From the NCBI RefSeq assembly GCF_005848555.1, contig NZ_CP040518.1:1673001-1737000 (forward strand): a stretch of DNA of 64,000 bases, written 5' to 3'. Under the pieces are notes generated by a model that was not told the DNA's origin, made no database searches, and worked only from the letters and a program-made list of their open reading frames with translations. Origin of the DNA: Blautia sp. SC05B48. Lineage in GTDB: Bacteria; Bacillota; Clostridia; Lachnospirales; Lachnospiraceae. Both the position numbers and the translations under genes were made by a program. Positions within the stretch are counted from its first letter, which is position 1. Every line of letters begins with the position of its first letter. Positions 16,545-24,097 of the stretch are shown piece after piece.

Positions 16545-16684
16545 ATCAATTCCGTGAGGGAGTAATTCGCGTGTAGACGTGGTTTGTCAACATACTGGTG
16601 CGTGCACCTGGCAAATCTTAAAGAATGAGACTCATGTATATTTTATTTCTGTTACAGAGATAGAGTATACGTGGGTCTTTTTTT
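16545..16684 (+). ncRNA. yybP-ykoY manganese riboswitch with terminator platform
   Basis: The leader contains the features of the yybP-ykoY class: GAGGGAGTA at the start of the aptamer, GTCAACATA in the middle, and CACCTGGCAAATCTT in the second conserved loop. The closing P1 helix is CGTGAG (16553-16558) with CTCATG (16631-16636). CTCATG is also part of the 5' arm of the following terminator, so aptamer closure and termination exclude each other and manganese should switch the gene on. The downstream GDT1-family exporter is a known target of this class. Identification is by conserved motifs and context, not by covariance search. Confidence 0.85.
16628..16684 (+). terminator. Riboswitch expression-platform terminator
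   Basis: Arm 16628-16640 (AGACTCATGTATA) pairs with 16666-16678 (TATACGTGGGTCT) with G-U wobbles, followed by seven T residues (16678-16684). The ORF start possible at 16685 would lie at the end of this T-run, which argues for a later translation start. Confidence 0.85.
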
Positions 16685-16723
16685 ATGGCTCCGGAGCGGA
16701 TGAATATGCAAAGGAGAAGAAAA

Positions 16724-17398
16724 ATGCTGTTATTTATGAAAGTGCTTTTTACCCAGTTTATTGCGGAAATGGGTGACAAAACACAGCTGATGCTGGTGGC
16801 AATGACTTCCAGGTTCAAGCTGAAGGATATTCTGCTTGGAACCGGTGTTGCGATCCTGGTGCTCAACGGACTGGCAGTGCTGGCAGGAGGTATTATCAGT
16901 ACCGTGGTCCCTACCTGGCTGATCCGTCTGATCGCAGGTGCGGCGTTCCTGTTTTTTGCGGCGACAACGCTGAAGGGTGACGATGATGAGGAAGAGAATG
17001 TTAAGGATCGTAAGATCAAATTTGCACCGCTGTCTGTATTCTGCACATTTTTTGTTGCGGAGCTGGGGGATAAGACACAGCTTACCGCAATTACATTTGG
17101 TGCCAATGAGGGGCTGAGTTCAGCGGTTGTGGTATGGCTTGCCTGTTCACTGGGACTTTTTGCGGCGGATGTGATCGGACTTCTGATCGGATATCTTCTG
17201 AAAAGCAAGGCACCTGAGGGAATCCTCAATACAGTTGCATTTGTTATTTTTTCCATCTTTGGAATCCTGACGCTGAGACAGGGATTTGGCCTTCTGCTCG
17301 GAGCGGGATCTTCTATGATCCTTCCGCTTACCTTAGCGGTTACGGTTGTGTTTGTGATCGTCTGTCTTATGCTTTATAAGCAGGCGAAAAAGAATTAA
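16724..17398 (+). CDS. GDT1/TMEM165-family (UPF0016) manganese exporter
   Basis: A 224-residue membrane protein with two copies of the family signature E-x-G-D-K-T: EMGDKTQLM in the N-terminal half and ELGDKTQLT in the C-terminal half. Each sits in a bundle of three hydrophobic segments. The cytosolic loop between the halves is charged (KGDDDEEENVKDRK). Family members move Mn2+ (and Ca2+) out of the cytoplasm. I start at ATG 16724, which follows AAGGAGAA by 6 bases; an upstream in-frame ATG at 16685 lies at the terminator T-run. Control by the manganese riboswitch fits the function. Confidence 0.9.
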   Translation: MLLFMKVLFTQFIAEMGDKTQLMLVAMTSRFKLKDILLGTGVAILVLNGLAVLAGGIISTVVPTWLIRLIAGAAFLFFAATTLKGDDDEEENVKDRKIKFAPLSVFCTFFVAELGDKTQLTAITFGANEGLSSAVVVWLACSLGLFAADVIGLLIGYLLKSKAPEGILNTVAFVIFSIFGILTLRQGFGLLLGAGSSMILPLTLAVTVVFVIVCLMLYKQAKKN

Positions 17399-17430
17399 AT
17401 TATTATAAGGAGCTTTGCACAGAATAAGGC

Positions 17431-17459
17431 TCATACCGGAAAAAGCCTTCGCATACACT
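17431..17459 (+). promoter_or_regulatory. Sigma-E-like (sporulation, mother-cell) promoter for spoIIID
   Basis: CATACACT at 17452-17459 is an exact match to the sigma-E -10 consensus CATACAnT, and TCATACC at 17431-17437, 14 bases upstream, fits the loose -35 (ATA core). It lies 28 bases before the spoIIID GTG, and spoIIID is a sigma-E target in Bacillus subtilis. Assignment is by consensus only. Confidence 0.6.
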
Positions 17460-17487
17460 GTAAAAAAGCGTCTTCGGGGGCTTGGCA

Positions 17488-17601
17488 GTGAAGGATTATA
17501 TTGAAGAACGTGCAGTTGAGATTGCAGGATATATTGTTGAAACAAAGGCTACGGTGCGGCAGGCGGCGAAGAAATTCGGGATCAGTAAGAGTACGGTACA
17601 T
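17488..17601 (+). pseudogene. spoIIID: spoIIID, N-terminal part, interrupted by element E1
   Basis: GTG 17488 (with CGGGGGC upstream) opens a frame VKDYIEERAVEIAGYIVETK, then TVRQAAKKFGISKSTVH, the helix-turn-helix half of the sporulation regulator SpoIIID. After CAT (17599-17601) the frame runs into element sequence (MEVTI) and stops at TAG 17617-17619. The missing C-terminal half is found 15.4 kb away at 33030-33176. In this form the protein is truncated at about 43 residues and should be inactive. If E1 is excised at its ACATA repeats, 38 plus 47 codons join in frame. The gene is better seen as interrupted than decayed: neither half has an internal stop or frameshift. Confidence 0.9.
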
Positions 17602-17626
17602 ATGGAAGTAACAATATAGAACGGTT
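17598..17626 (+). repeat. Left attachment core (ACATA) and left terminal inverted repeat of E1
   Basis: ACATA 17598-17602 is the copy of the core direct repeat within the spoIIID histidine codon region. Bases 17603-17626 form the left arm; its complement begins AACCGTTCTA, as does the right arm at 33004. Confidence 0.8.
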
Positions 17627-17668
17627 CGTTTGGGTAATAGAATAAGAAAAACCAAGGAGGAACGAACC

Positions 17669-18046
17669 ATGAAGGATTTGAAAACAAGAATTACGGAGAA
17701 TGGCATTGATTATGTACTTGTCGGGGATTATTATATCCCAGACTTGAAGCTGCCGGAGGAAAAGCGATCTATCGGTAAGTGGGGACGAATGCACAGGGAG
17801 TATCTGAAAAAGCAGTGCTACGGTAGATATTCCAGTTTACTGCTGACCGGAAAACTTTGGAGCTATCTGGAGGATTTGGACGAACAAGCGGAGGAACGGT
17901 TTACGTGTATTGTTGATCAGATGAAAGCGGCTGAGGGAGTGACGGAGGAATTGAAGCGGAAAGATGCTATGCTTTGGGTACAACGGTGTAATAATATTAG
18001 AAACAGAGCAGAAGAAATTGTACTGAACGAAATGGTTTATATTTAG
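17669..18046 (+). CDS. tnpV: TnpV family transposon protein
   Basis: A 125-residue protein of the TnpV family known from Tn4451 and relatives. I start at ATG 17669, which follows AAGGAGGAACGAACC, rather than the in-frame ATG at 17630. Characteristic segments are ENGIDYVLVGDYYIPDLKLP, SIGKWGRMHREYLK and a C-terminal block RCNNIRNRAEEIVLNEM. Its molecular function is not known to me. Position at the left end of a serine-recombinase element is typical for the family. Confidence 0.85.
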   Translation: MKDLKTRITENGIDYVLVGDYYIPDLKLPEEKRSIGKWGRMHREYLKKQCYGRYSSLLLTGKLWSYLEDLDEQAEERFTCIVDQMKAAEGVTEELKRKDAMLWVQRCNNIRNRAEEIVLNEMVYI

Positions 18047-18053
18047 TATGGAG

Positions 18054-18085
18054 CAGTCAGCCGAAAGGCTGGCTGTTTTTCTTTT
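18054..18085 (+). terminator. Intrinsic terminator after tnpV
   Basis: CAGTCAGCC (18054-18062) pairs with GGCTGGCTG (18067-18075) around a GAAA tetraloop, followed by TTTTTCTTTT. Confidence 0.88.
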
Positions 18086-18103
18086 CCTAGCGACAGAAAA
18101 TGA

Positions 18104-18159
18104 TTGACAATGTTATAAGACTGTGGTAGTCTGAAAACAAGAACAGACTACTGTAGTCT
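18104..18159 (+). promoter_or_regulatory. Promoter and two BlaI-type operators of the blaI-blaR1 operon
   Basis: TTGACA at 18104-18109 is followed after 17 bases by TAGTCT at 18127-18132. Two dyads of the same sequence overlap or follow it: AGACT-GTGG-TAGTCT at 18118-18132 and AGACTACTGTAGTCT at 18145-18159. Their arms match the ACTAC/GTAGT core of BlaI/MecI boxes. One overlaps the -10, so autorepression by the adjacent BlaI-like protein is expected. Confidence 0.8.
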
Positions 18160-18176
18160 TATAGGAGGCGAAACAA

Positions 18177-18545
18177 GTGACAGAGGAAAATATCAAACTT
18201 TTTGATTCGGAATTAAAGGTAATGGATGTTCTGTGGAAGGATGGTGACGTGCCAGCGAAATATGTTGCAGATACTTTAAACAGAGAAGTCGGCTGGAATA
18301 AAAACACAACGTATACATTGATTAAGCGGTGTATCAATAAAGGCGCGATTGAACGAACGGAACCGGGATTTATGTGCCATGCGCTTATAGCAAAAGAACA
18401 GGTACAGGATCTGGAAACAGATGAACTTATTGATAAGATATATGATGGATCTGTTGACAAGTTGTTTGCGGCACTTCTTGGCAGAAAAAAACTTTCTATG
18501 GAGCAGATTAAGAACCTGAAGCAGATCGTCAGTGAATTGGAATGA
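18177..18545 (+). CDS. BlaI/MecI family transcriptional repressor
   Basis: A 122-residue winged-helix repressor. The DNA-binding part has LKVMDVLWKDGDVPAKYVA and GWNKNTTYTLIKRCINKGAI, the normal BlaI recognition region. The C-terminal dimerisation helices include DELIDKIYDGSVDKLFAALL. The start is GTG 18177, preceded by AGGAGGCG. It precedes, and with its TGA slightly overlaps, the upstream-most frame of the BlaR1-like gene, the normal order of such pairs. It would bind the two dyads upstream. The signal is sensed by the partner protease. The regulated target besides its own operon is unknown, as no beta-lactamase is present. Confidence 0.9.
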   Translation: MTEENIKLFDSELKVMDVLWKDGDVPAKYVADTLNREVGWNKNTTYTLIKRCINKGAIERTEPGFMCHALIAKEQVQDLETDELIDKIYDGSVDKLFAALLGRKKLSMEQIKNLKQIVSELE

Positions 18546-18555
18546 GGTGATGTAT

Positions 18556-20580
18556 ATGAGCCTGCTGCAAATGAGTTTTCTGGGAACGGTTATTATTTTA
18601 CTTATTGTGGTATTAAGGGCTGTGCTTATCAACAGATTACCGAAGAAAACATTTTTGATTTTATGGTGGATTGCATTAATACGGTTATTAGTTCCATTTT
18701 CCATAAAATCAGTCACAAGTATTTATTCTCTGTTGCAGAGTATTTATTCTGATATAAACCCAGTGAGAACGGCGCAAACGACAACATTTTTACCCATTCA
18801 TGGGAATATGCCTGAGATAGCAAATGGATTATCAGAGGCTATGGTACAGAGAACAGAATCCATTTCGATTTTGAGTGTAATATGGCTGGCAGGTCTGTTA
18901 CTTTGTTTTGGATTTTTTGCGGTTTCCTATATAAAATGTTATCGGGAATTTCGATTTTCGCTGCCTGTTGAAAATGATATTTTGGAAGCATGGAAGGAAA
19001 AACATCCACTAAAAAGGAGTCTATCCATCCGGCAGACAGAAACCATAGCTGCACCACTTTCTTATGGTGTGATTCGCCCAGTTATTTTAATGCCGAAAAA
19101 TACAGAATGGAAAAATATTTATCAGCTTCGTTATGTGTTGGAACATGAATATGTGCATATCAGACGGCTTGATATGCTTACAAAGCTGATAATGATTGCT
19201 GCAGTATGCATTCATTGGTTTAATCCTCTTGTGTGGGTAATGTATATTCTTTTTAACAGAGATTTGGAATTATCCTGTGACGAAACCGTAGTCCGTAGAT
19301 TTGGAATGGATATAAAGTCGGTATATGCAACTGCTTTAATATCTATGGAAGAAAAAAAGAGCGGACTGACACCATTATGTAACAGTTTCAGTAAAAATGC
19401 GATTGAAGAGAGGATAAGAGCAATTATGAAGATAAAGAAGACATCTAAGTTTGCAGTAATTATAAGTGCAGTATTGGTAATTTGCGTGACAGGTGGATTT
19501 GCAACTTCCGCATCATCCTTGGAGAAAAAGACAGAGACAGCGCAAGAAAACGGTGAAACAACAGTTGCTTTAAACGAAGTGAATATCCGGGAAGATGAAT
19601 CACTTTCAAGTTCGGATGTGGAATGGTGGACAGCAGAAGAGTATGCGAAATGGCTGGACGAGGAAAAAGAAGTTCTGCAGTCTATGATTGGTGAAAAAGC
19701 TTATACAGGCGGCGACGGATGGTTTGTATGGACACAGGAAAAGGTAGATGAGACGATTGCACTTTATGAGGATAATCTTCAAAAAATAAAAGATGGGATG
19801 AAGTTGTCGAAATCATCTGATGATGCAGTGGGAATTACAATGGCATATTCTCCGGAAAATATAGAATATGCGAAGCAGGAAGCAGAAACGGTCACCGAAA
19901 ATAAAGACAGTAATGAAAATGTATTCAGCGAAGAACAGCTTTCTGAATATGCAAAAGCGGGAATAACTTACCAGAAAGAAACAGGATTTCTGATGTATGA
20001 TGGAAAGACCATTGGATATTTCCGGGATGAGTTTAAGCCGGGTACTTATACAATAAGTTCCAAACGTGGAGGTACGCTTCGAGTTGAAGTGCAAAGGGAA
20101 AACTATGGCACCATCACAGACGTAAAGGCAGAACCGTTATCAGATGATTTTTGGTCAGAACCGGCAGTATTGGTTGAAAGTTCCGGCGGAGAAGCTGTAA
20201 CTGCAGATGAAATGAAAGGATCTGTTTTTGAAGAAGGAGGAAGTGAGAACATAGCGGCTGATGACATGGGCGAATATAGCAGTGAAGAGGGAAAAGGTCT
20301 TAATATTGCTGTTCCACAGGAGTATGCTGATTATGGAGTATCTTGTGATGCTCAAGGAAACTGGGTTTATAATGGTAAGATTATAGCAGATTTATATGAT
20401 GAGGGAAGGGGAATCTTTTCTAACAGCAACGGAACTATGTACATTGAAGTAACGAGAGACAAAAGTGGAAAGATCAGCAGCTTTCAAAAAGTAAGCAAAA
20501 ATAGAATGCAGGAATTATTTACTGAATTTAATCCGGAAGCGGAAACATTTGATGGATATACTTCAGAGGCGAAACATTAA
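18556..20580 (+). CDS. BlaR1-like M56 family membrane metallopeptidase
   Basis: A 674-residue sensor protease. Four transmembrane segments lie in the first 310 residues, with the zinc motif H197-E-x-x-H201 (LEHEYVHIRRLD) and a DLELSCDETVV downstream glutamate region. The last membrane segment is near residues 300-320. After it comes a long extracellular part without the penicillin-binding SxxK/SxN/KTG motifs of true BlaR1, so the ligand differs. That part contains repeated acidic linkers and two similar blocks of the form DGKTIGYFRDE and NGKIIADLYDE. ATG 18556 is chosen for the GAGGTGA six bases upstream. On sensing a signal the protease would cause cleavage of the BlaI repressor. Confidence 0.85.
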   Translation: MSLLQMSFLGTVIILLIVVLRAVLINRLPKKTFLILWWIALIRLLVPFSIKSVTSIYSLLQSIYSDINPVRTAQTTTFLPIHGNMPEIANGLSEAMVQRTESISILSVIWLAGLLLCFGFFAVSYIKCYREFRFSLPVENDILEAWKEKHPLKRSLSIRQTETIAAPLSYGVIRPVILMPKNTEWKNIYQLRYVLEHEYVHIRRLDMLTKLIMIAAVCIHWFNPLVWVMYILFNRDLELSCDETVVRRFGMDIKSVYATALISMEEKKSGLTPLCNSFSKNAIEERIRAIMKIKKTSKFAVIISAVLVICVTGGFATSASSLEKKTETAQENGETTVALNEVNIREDESLSSSDVEWWTAEEYAKWLDEEKEVLQSMIGEKAYTGGDGWFVWTQEKVDETIALYEDNLQKIKDGMKLSKSSDDAVGITMAYSPENIEYAKQEAETVTENKDSNENVFSEEQLSEYAKAGITYQKETGFLMYDGKTIGYFRDEFKPGTYTISSKRGGTLRVEVQRENYGTITDVKAEPLSDDFWSEPAVLVESSGGEAVTADEMKGSVFEEGGSENIAADDMGEYSSEEGKGLNIAVPQEYADYGVSCDAQGNWVYNGKIIADLYDEGRGIFSNSNGTMYIEVTRDKSGKISSFQKVSKNRMQELFTEFNPEAETFDGYTSEAKH

Positions 20581-20610
20581 GTTAGTATTAAATGAAACGA
20601 GGACGATTAG

Positions 20611-21042
20611 GTGGGAAAAATATTGCTGGTATCATTCGAGGGAGCTGAGGAAGATTTGGTAAATTCTGTTATTTCTGTGTTAGATTCCGGCAGAGAGAAA
20701 TTTCTTTTTCAGGAAATACAATTTCAATCGAAAATATGGCATAAGGGTATAGCGATTGATTTGAAACGGAGAGAAGTCGTTCGTGATAATAGAAAAATAG
20801 AATTAACTTACACCGAGTTTGAAATCCTGCAGTTATTAGCACAAAATCCAGGAAGAGTATTTAGTAAAGAACAGATTTATGATATAGTCTGGAAAGAATC
20901 CTATTTTGGCGATTACAATATAGTAATGAGCCATATCAGTCATATTCGTGAGAAAATAGAAGATGATCCGGGTAACCCGGTATATATTCAAACCGTCTGG
21001 GGTGTAGGATACAAGTTCAATGAGAAGGCAGGCAGCGAGTAA
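20611..21042 (+). CDS. OmpR/PhoB-type winged-helix protein without receiver domain
   Basis: A 143-residue protein. Residues 45-140 match the DNA-binding domain of OmpR/PhoB response regulators: IDLKRREVVRDNRKIELTYT, EFEILQLLAQNPGRVFSKEQ, VMSHISHIREKIEDDPGNPV and VWGVGYKF. The first 40 residues are too short for a phosphoacceptor receiver domain and lack its aspartates. The start is GTG 20611 with AGGACGATTAGG upstream. It follows the BlaR1-like gene by 30 bases, so it is probably the third gene of that operon, regulated at the level of expression rather than phosphorylation. A truncated response regulator is an alternative. Confidence 0.82.
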   Translation: MGKILLVSFEGAEEDLVNSVISVLDSGREKFLFQEIQFQSKIWHKGIAIDLKRREVVRDNRKIELTYTEFEILQLLAQNPGRVFSKEQIYDIVWKESYFGDYNIVMSHISHIREKIEDDPGNPVYIQTVWGVGYKFNEKAGSE

Positions 21043-21060
21043 ATTCGCTGCCTTTCCTTT
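21030..21060 (+). terminator. Intrinsic terminator overlapping the stop of the winged-helix gene
   Basis: AGGCAGCGA (21030-21038) pairs with TCGCTGCCT (21045-21053), followed by TTCCTTT. The stop codon lies in the loop. It could also serve the leftward DUF6076 gene from the opposite side. Confidence 0.8.
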
Positions 21061-21072
21061 ACAGGGATGGAT

Positions 21073-22116
21073 TCAGATTTTGCTGAGTTTTAAGATAATA
21101 TTGCTCTGCTGATACAACCAGTCTGTGAATTCTGTCGGACTGGTTGCTCCTGCCTTTACAGCTTTCTTACGCTGCAGAGCTTCTTTCTTAAAAAGGTCAA
21201 ACGCATTTTTCATTTCTTCCAGGCGTTCAATCGGAAAATTAGCAGTTTTTTGGGACTTATTGATTTTATTACGCCAATTCTGGCATTCATTTTTATAAAG
21301 CAGATCATAGTTATTTTCTCTGGCTCGTTCATCAAACTCCCTTTTGTTTTGAAGTGCCTGTGCTTTACGGCACTTATCACTGCACAGTTCATAACGCTGG
21401 CTTTTTGCCAGAAAATATTTTCCACAGACTTTGCACTGACGGAAACAAAGGCCCCAGTCATTCAGTCGATTCAAGTAATAAGTGATAAGCGGATAAAAAG
21501 AGCTATAGGCAGCTACGCATTCTGTTCTGCGCCTATTATCCGGAAACCAAAGTTCAAGTCGAGTGATTTCAGCAGGAGTGTTGCGGAAATAAAGACTGCC
21601 AGTATGAAAACGTTCTGGTTTTCCGGTATCAGAATTAAAATTCATGACATTTTCTGTTTGGAATGCCTGAGTCAAAATTTGGATTTTTTCTATAAAACGA
21701 TCACAGGCAGTATTACGGTCACGATATTCCCTTGTAACAAGATATTCATTCCAAATACGGAATGTAGCATACATTCTCACCGGATCACCGGTGAGATATT
21801 TTTTTGCCAGAAAATCACCAGCAGTCTGTTCCAGTGCAGGCTGTTTCCAACGGTTAGTGTGCAATGCATCACGTAGGGGAGCAAGTCCATATATATTCCA
21901 GTTCTTTTCTTTATCATATTCAAAATCTATCAGAAAACGTCCTAGAGGACGTGTTATATCATATATGACATCGTTATCTTTATTTCCGTCCAGTCGAAAA
22001 CGGATTTGCTGTTCCGTTCCGATTAAAATTCGCTCCTTCATTTTGTCTCTATCCAATGCCAGAACGAAGAGGATGTGGTCGTAGCAAGGTTCTTGCCTTA
22101 TAAATTGATAAGCCAT
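21073..22116 (-). CDS. DUF6076-like zinc-finger protein of element E1
   Basis: A 347-residue protein transcribed leftward. The C-terminal third has a CxxC...CxxxC zinc-binding knuckle (CKVCGKYFLAKSQRYELC and SDKCRKAQA) followed by a basic helical stretch rich in lysine and arginine, which suggests nucleic-acid binding. The N-terminal part has no recognised motif. A clear homologue is found in E2 at 49605-50645, in the same orientation and place relative to the HTH gene. I recall this family as DUF6076. It may be an element-specific regulator or replication accessory; function is unknown. Confidence 0.75.
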   Translation of the reverse strand: MAYQFIRQEPCYDHILFVLALDRDKMKERILIGTEQQIRFRLDGNKDNDVIYDITRPLGRFLIDFEYDKEKNWNIYGLAPLRDALHTNRWKQPALEQTAGDFLAKKYLTGDPVRMYATFRIWNEYLVTREYRDRNTACDRFIEKIQILTQAFQTENVMNFNSDTGKPERFHTGSLYFRNTPAEITRLELWFPDNRRRTECVAAYSSFYPLITYYLNRLNDWGLCFRQCKVCGKYFLAKSQRYELCSDKCRKAQALQNKREFDERARENNYDLLYKNECQNWRNKINKSQKTANFPIERLEEMKNAFDLFKKEALQRKKAVKAGATSPTEFTDWLYQQSNIILKLSKI

Positions 22117-22432
22117 TTCTATTTGCTCCTGTTTTGTATGGTAATTTTAAAAAATATAATATTAGTTACATTTATGGTATCGCGAAAGTATTGAAAAGTC
22201 AAGATGAGATTGATAAGATACGATTGAATGGTAATTTCGTACTATGCAGTGTACTTTGACAACTTTATGACCGTCTAACCTGAGATAAACCGCCATGACC
22301 TTCGATAAAAGAAGTGAGCGCATCCGAATGGATGACGTGTTGTATGCCTTGACAGCAGTATGACTCAGGAAACAGGAAAGAGAAAACGGCAATGAGAAGC
22401 TAAAAAAATGAGATCAAAAATGGAGGAACAAC
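22117..22432. promoter_or_regulatory. Divergent region with a conserved non-coding block shared with E2
   Basis: Between the leftward DUF6076 gene and the rightward HTH gene. GGTAATTTCGTAC (22230-22242), a nearby TTTGACA, ATGACCGTC and GAAGTGA-GCGCATnCG (to about 22325) recur in E2 at 50760-50850 in the same order, in otherwise diverged sequence. GTAC repeats at 22239-22242 and 22251-22254 form a short dyad. A control region, oriT or recombination accessory site is plausible. Confidence 0.55.
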
Positions 22433-22657
22433 ATGAGTGAAAATAAGAGATTAAACAATTATGATGAACTGCCTCTTGTACTGGATGTGGCTGATATTCA
22501 GCGGATTATGGGGATTTCCAGAGTAACGGCTTATGAACTGGTTCATACACCCGGTTTTCCGGCATTTCGAAGCGGCAGATTAATTAAGGTTAGTAAAATT
22601 GCTTTTTTCGAATGGATGGCAAAGGGGAATGGAAGGGTGCCGGAGAATAGTAACTAA
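22433..22657 (+). CDS. Excisionase-like helix-turn-helix protein of element E1
   Basis: A 74-residue protein with a MerR/excisionase-type HTH: LVLDVADIQRIMGISRVTAY, then ELVHTPGFPAFRSGRLIKVS and FFEWMAKG. GGAGGAACAAC precedes ATG 22433. A homologue with most residues identical lies in E2 at 50948-51172. In Tn916- and Tn4451-like elements such proteins bind attachment or control sites and direct excision. It is a good candidate for the directionality factor of the E1 recombinase, but it could equally be the regulator of the mobilisation operon downstream. Confidence 0.82.
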   Translation: MSENKRLNNYDELPLVLDVADIQRIMGISRVTAYELVHTPGFPAFRSGRLIKVSKIAFFEWMAKGNGRVPENSN

Positions 22658-22837
22658 ATCTGGAGCAGAGCGGAGAGCGAAGTCTTTTGTGCAGGTTAAG
22701 GGCGGCAGCCATTGCCCAGTGAGTTGATGCGTGCGTCTACTCGTACTGGGTATTACCTGACGCAAATTCACGCAGGTTTGCAGCTTCGCTGCCTTATTTA
22801 ATTTGGAAAAACGTGAAAAAGGAGGGCAAGAAAATTA
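22658..22837. other. Gap with hairpin upstream of the relaxase gene (candidate oriT)
   Basis: CCCAGTGAG (22715-22723) and CTCGTACTGGG (22740-22750) can pair across a GC-rich loop. The position directly before a Mob/Pre-type relaxase makes this a candidate transfer origin, but I do not recognise a known nick sequence. Confidence 0.35.
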
Positions 22838-24076
22838 TTGAAAGCAACAAGACACAATGGACGCTCCGGGAAAAATGGCACTTATAATCCCAGGCATAAT
22901 GATCGCCGTTTCGACTTGGAAAACAGTGAACATATTGATGCTGGAAGAGTCAGAGAAAATATTTACTGGGACTGTTACCGTGGCTATACCACAATGCAGA
23001 ACAGGGAAGAAGATTCTCAGGATATCAGTTTTGAGAAAATTGAATGTACTTTTTATCAGGAACATTATGGAAAATATATAGAAGCGCAGAATGAAAGAAA
23101 TGCAAGAACCCGTCATACAGAGCGTAACCGATCTGTGGAAGATTTACTAAAGAACAATAAAACCTGTCCAGAGGAAACTATTTTTCAAATAGGAACAGTA
23201 GAAGAATCTGTTTCCTATGAAATATTACTTGCGGTCGTACAGGACTTTACAAAGCAGTTCACAAATCGGTTCGGTTCTCATGTCCATATTCTGGACTGGG
23301 CACTGCATTTGGACGAAGGAACGCCGCACATTCATGAACGTCATGTTTTTGATTGTGAGAATAAGTACGGGGAAATCTGTCCCCAGCAGGAAAAAGCACT
23401 GGAAGAATTAGGGATTGCACTTCCAAAACCGGATAAACCTAAAGGCCGCAATAATAATCGAAAGCAGACTTTTGATGCTATTTGCCGGACAATGCTTTTT
23501 GATATAACTCGAAAATACGGGTTGCATCTGGAAGAAGAACCGTCTTATGGAGGGCGAGATTATCTTGAAAAGCAGGATTATATCCTGTTTAAGCAAAAGG
23601 AACAGATGAAAAACCAGACAGAAATACTGGATACACTTACTTTGAAAATTGAAGAAGTAGAAGCTTTGATCGATGAAGTTTCAGATATTGCTTACGACAA
23701 AGCTGTGGAGGTTGTGACGGATGAGGTCAGAGTGGAAACCCATAAAGAAGACATTCGTCTGGTAGAACAGTCAAAGGCGTGGGTGCTTTCCCCTGAGCGC
23801 AAGGCTTCCCAAAAAGAAAGAACTTATGCTGTAAGTCGATTGGACGGAGTAATTACCAAAATTACAAAAGCTATGCAGACAGCAGTTAAAACAATCCAGA
23901 CCACGCTGATAAAACCGGAAGTCAAAAAGGTGAATACCGAACAGATTAAGAAAAAAGCCAGAAGTTCCATTCTGGATAGGCTGGCAAAAGCAAAAATTAC
24001 TGCGGAACAGGAGAACCGAGAGCGATGGGAACACGAAGGAAGAACTAAATTGGGAAGGAACGATATGGAGTTGTGA
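22838..24076 (+). CDS. Mob/Pre-type relaxase (TnpZ-like plasmid recombination protein)
   Basis: A 412-residue mobilisation protein. The HUH-type metal motif is HLDEGTPHIHERHVF near residue 160, as in Mob/Pre and TnpZ relaxases. A long charged coiled-coil tail follows from about residue 250. The N-terminus is KATRHNGRSGKNGTYNPRHN. The start is TTG 22838, preceded by GGAGGG with an 11-base spacer; there is no ATG near. The enzyme would nick the element at an oriT to allow transfer by a helper conjugation system. Unlike E2, which has a MobA/MobL-type relaxase, this one belongs to the MobV-like branch. Confidence 0.82.
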   Translation: MKATRHNGRSGKNGTYNPRHNDRRFDLENSEHIDAGRVRENIYWDCYRGYTTMQNREEDSQDISFEKIECTFYQEHYGKYIEAQNERNARTRHTERNRSVEDLLKNNKTCPEETIFQIGTVEESVSYEILLAVVQDFTKQFTNRFGSHVHILDWALHLDEGTPHIHERHVFDCENKYGEICPQQEKALEELGIALPKPDKPKGRNNNRKQTFDAICRTMLFDITRKYGLHLEEEPSYGGRDYLEKQDYILFKQKEQMKNQTEILDTLTLKIEEVEALIDEVSDIAYDKAVEVVTDEVRVETHKEDIRLVEQSKAWVLSPERKASQKERTYAVSRLDGVITKITKAMQTAVKTIQTTLIKPEVKKVNTEQIKKKARSSILDRLAKAKITAEQENRERWEHEGRTKLGRNDMEL

Positions 24077-24097
24077 TGTAAAGAAAAGAGGAAAAGG

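Noticed and set aside
18177-20580. Beta-lactam resistance considered for the BlaI/BlaR1 genes
   Set aside because: No beta-lactamase or penicillin-binding-protein gene is present and the sensor lacks the SxxK, SxN and KTG motifs.
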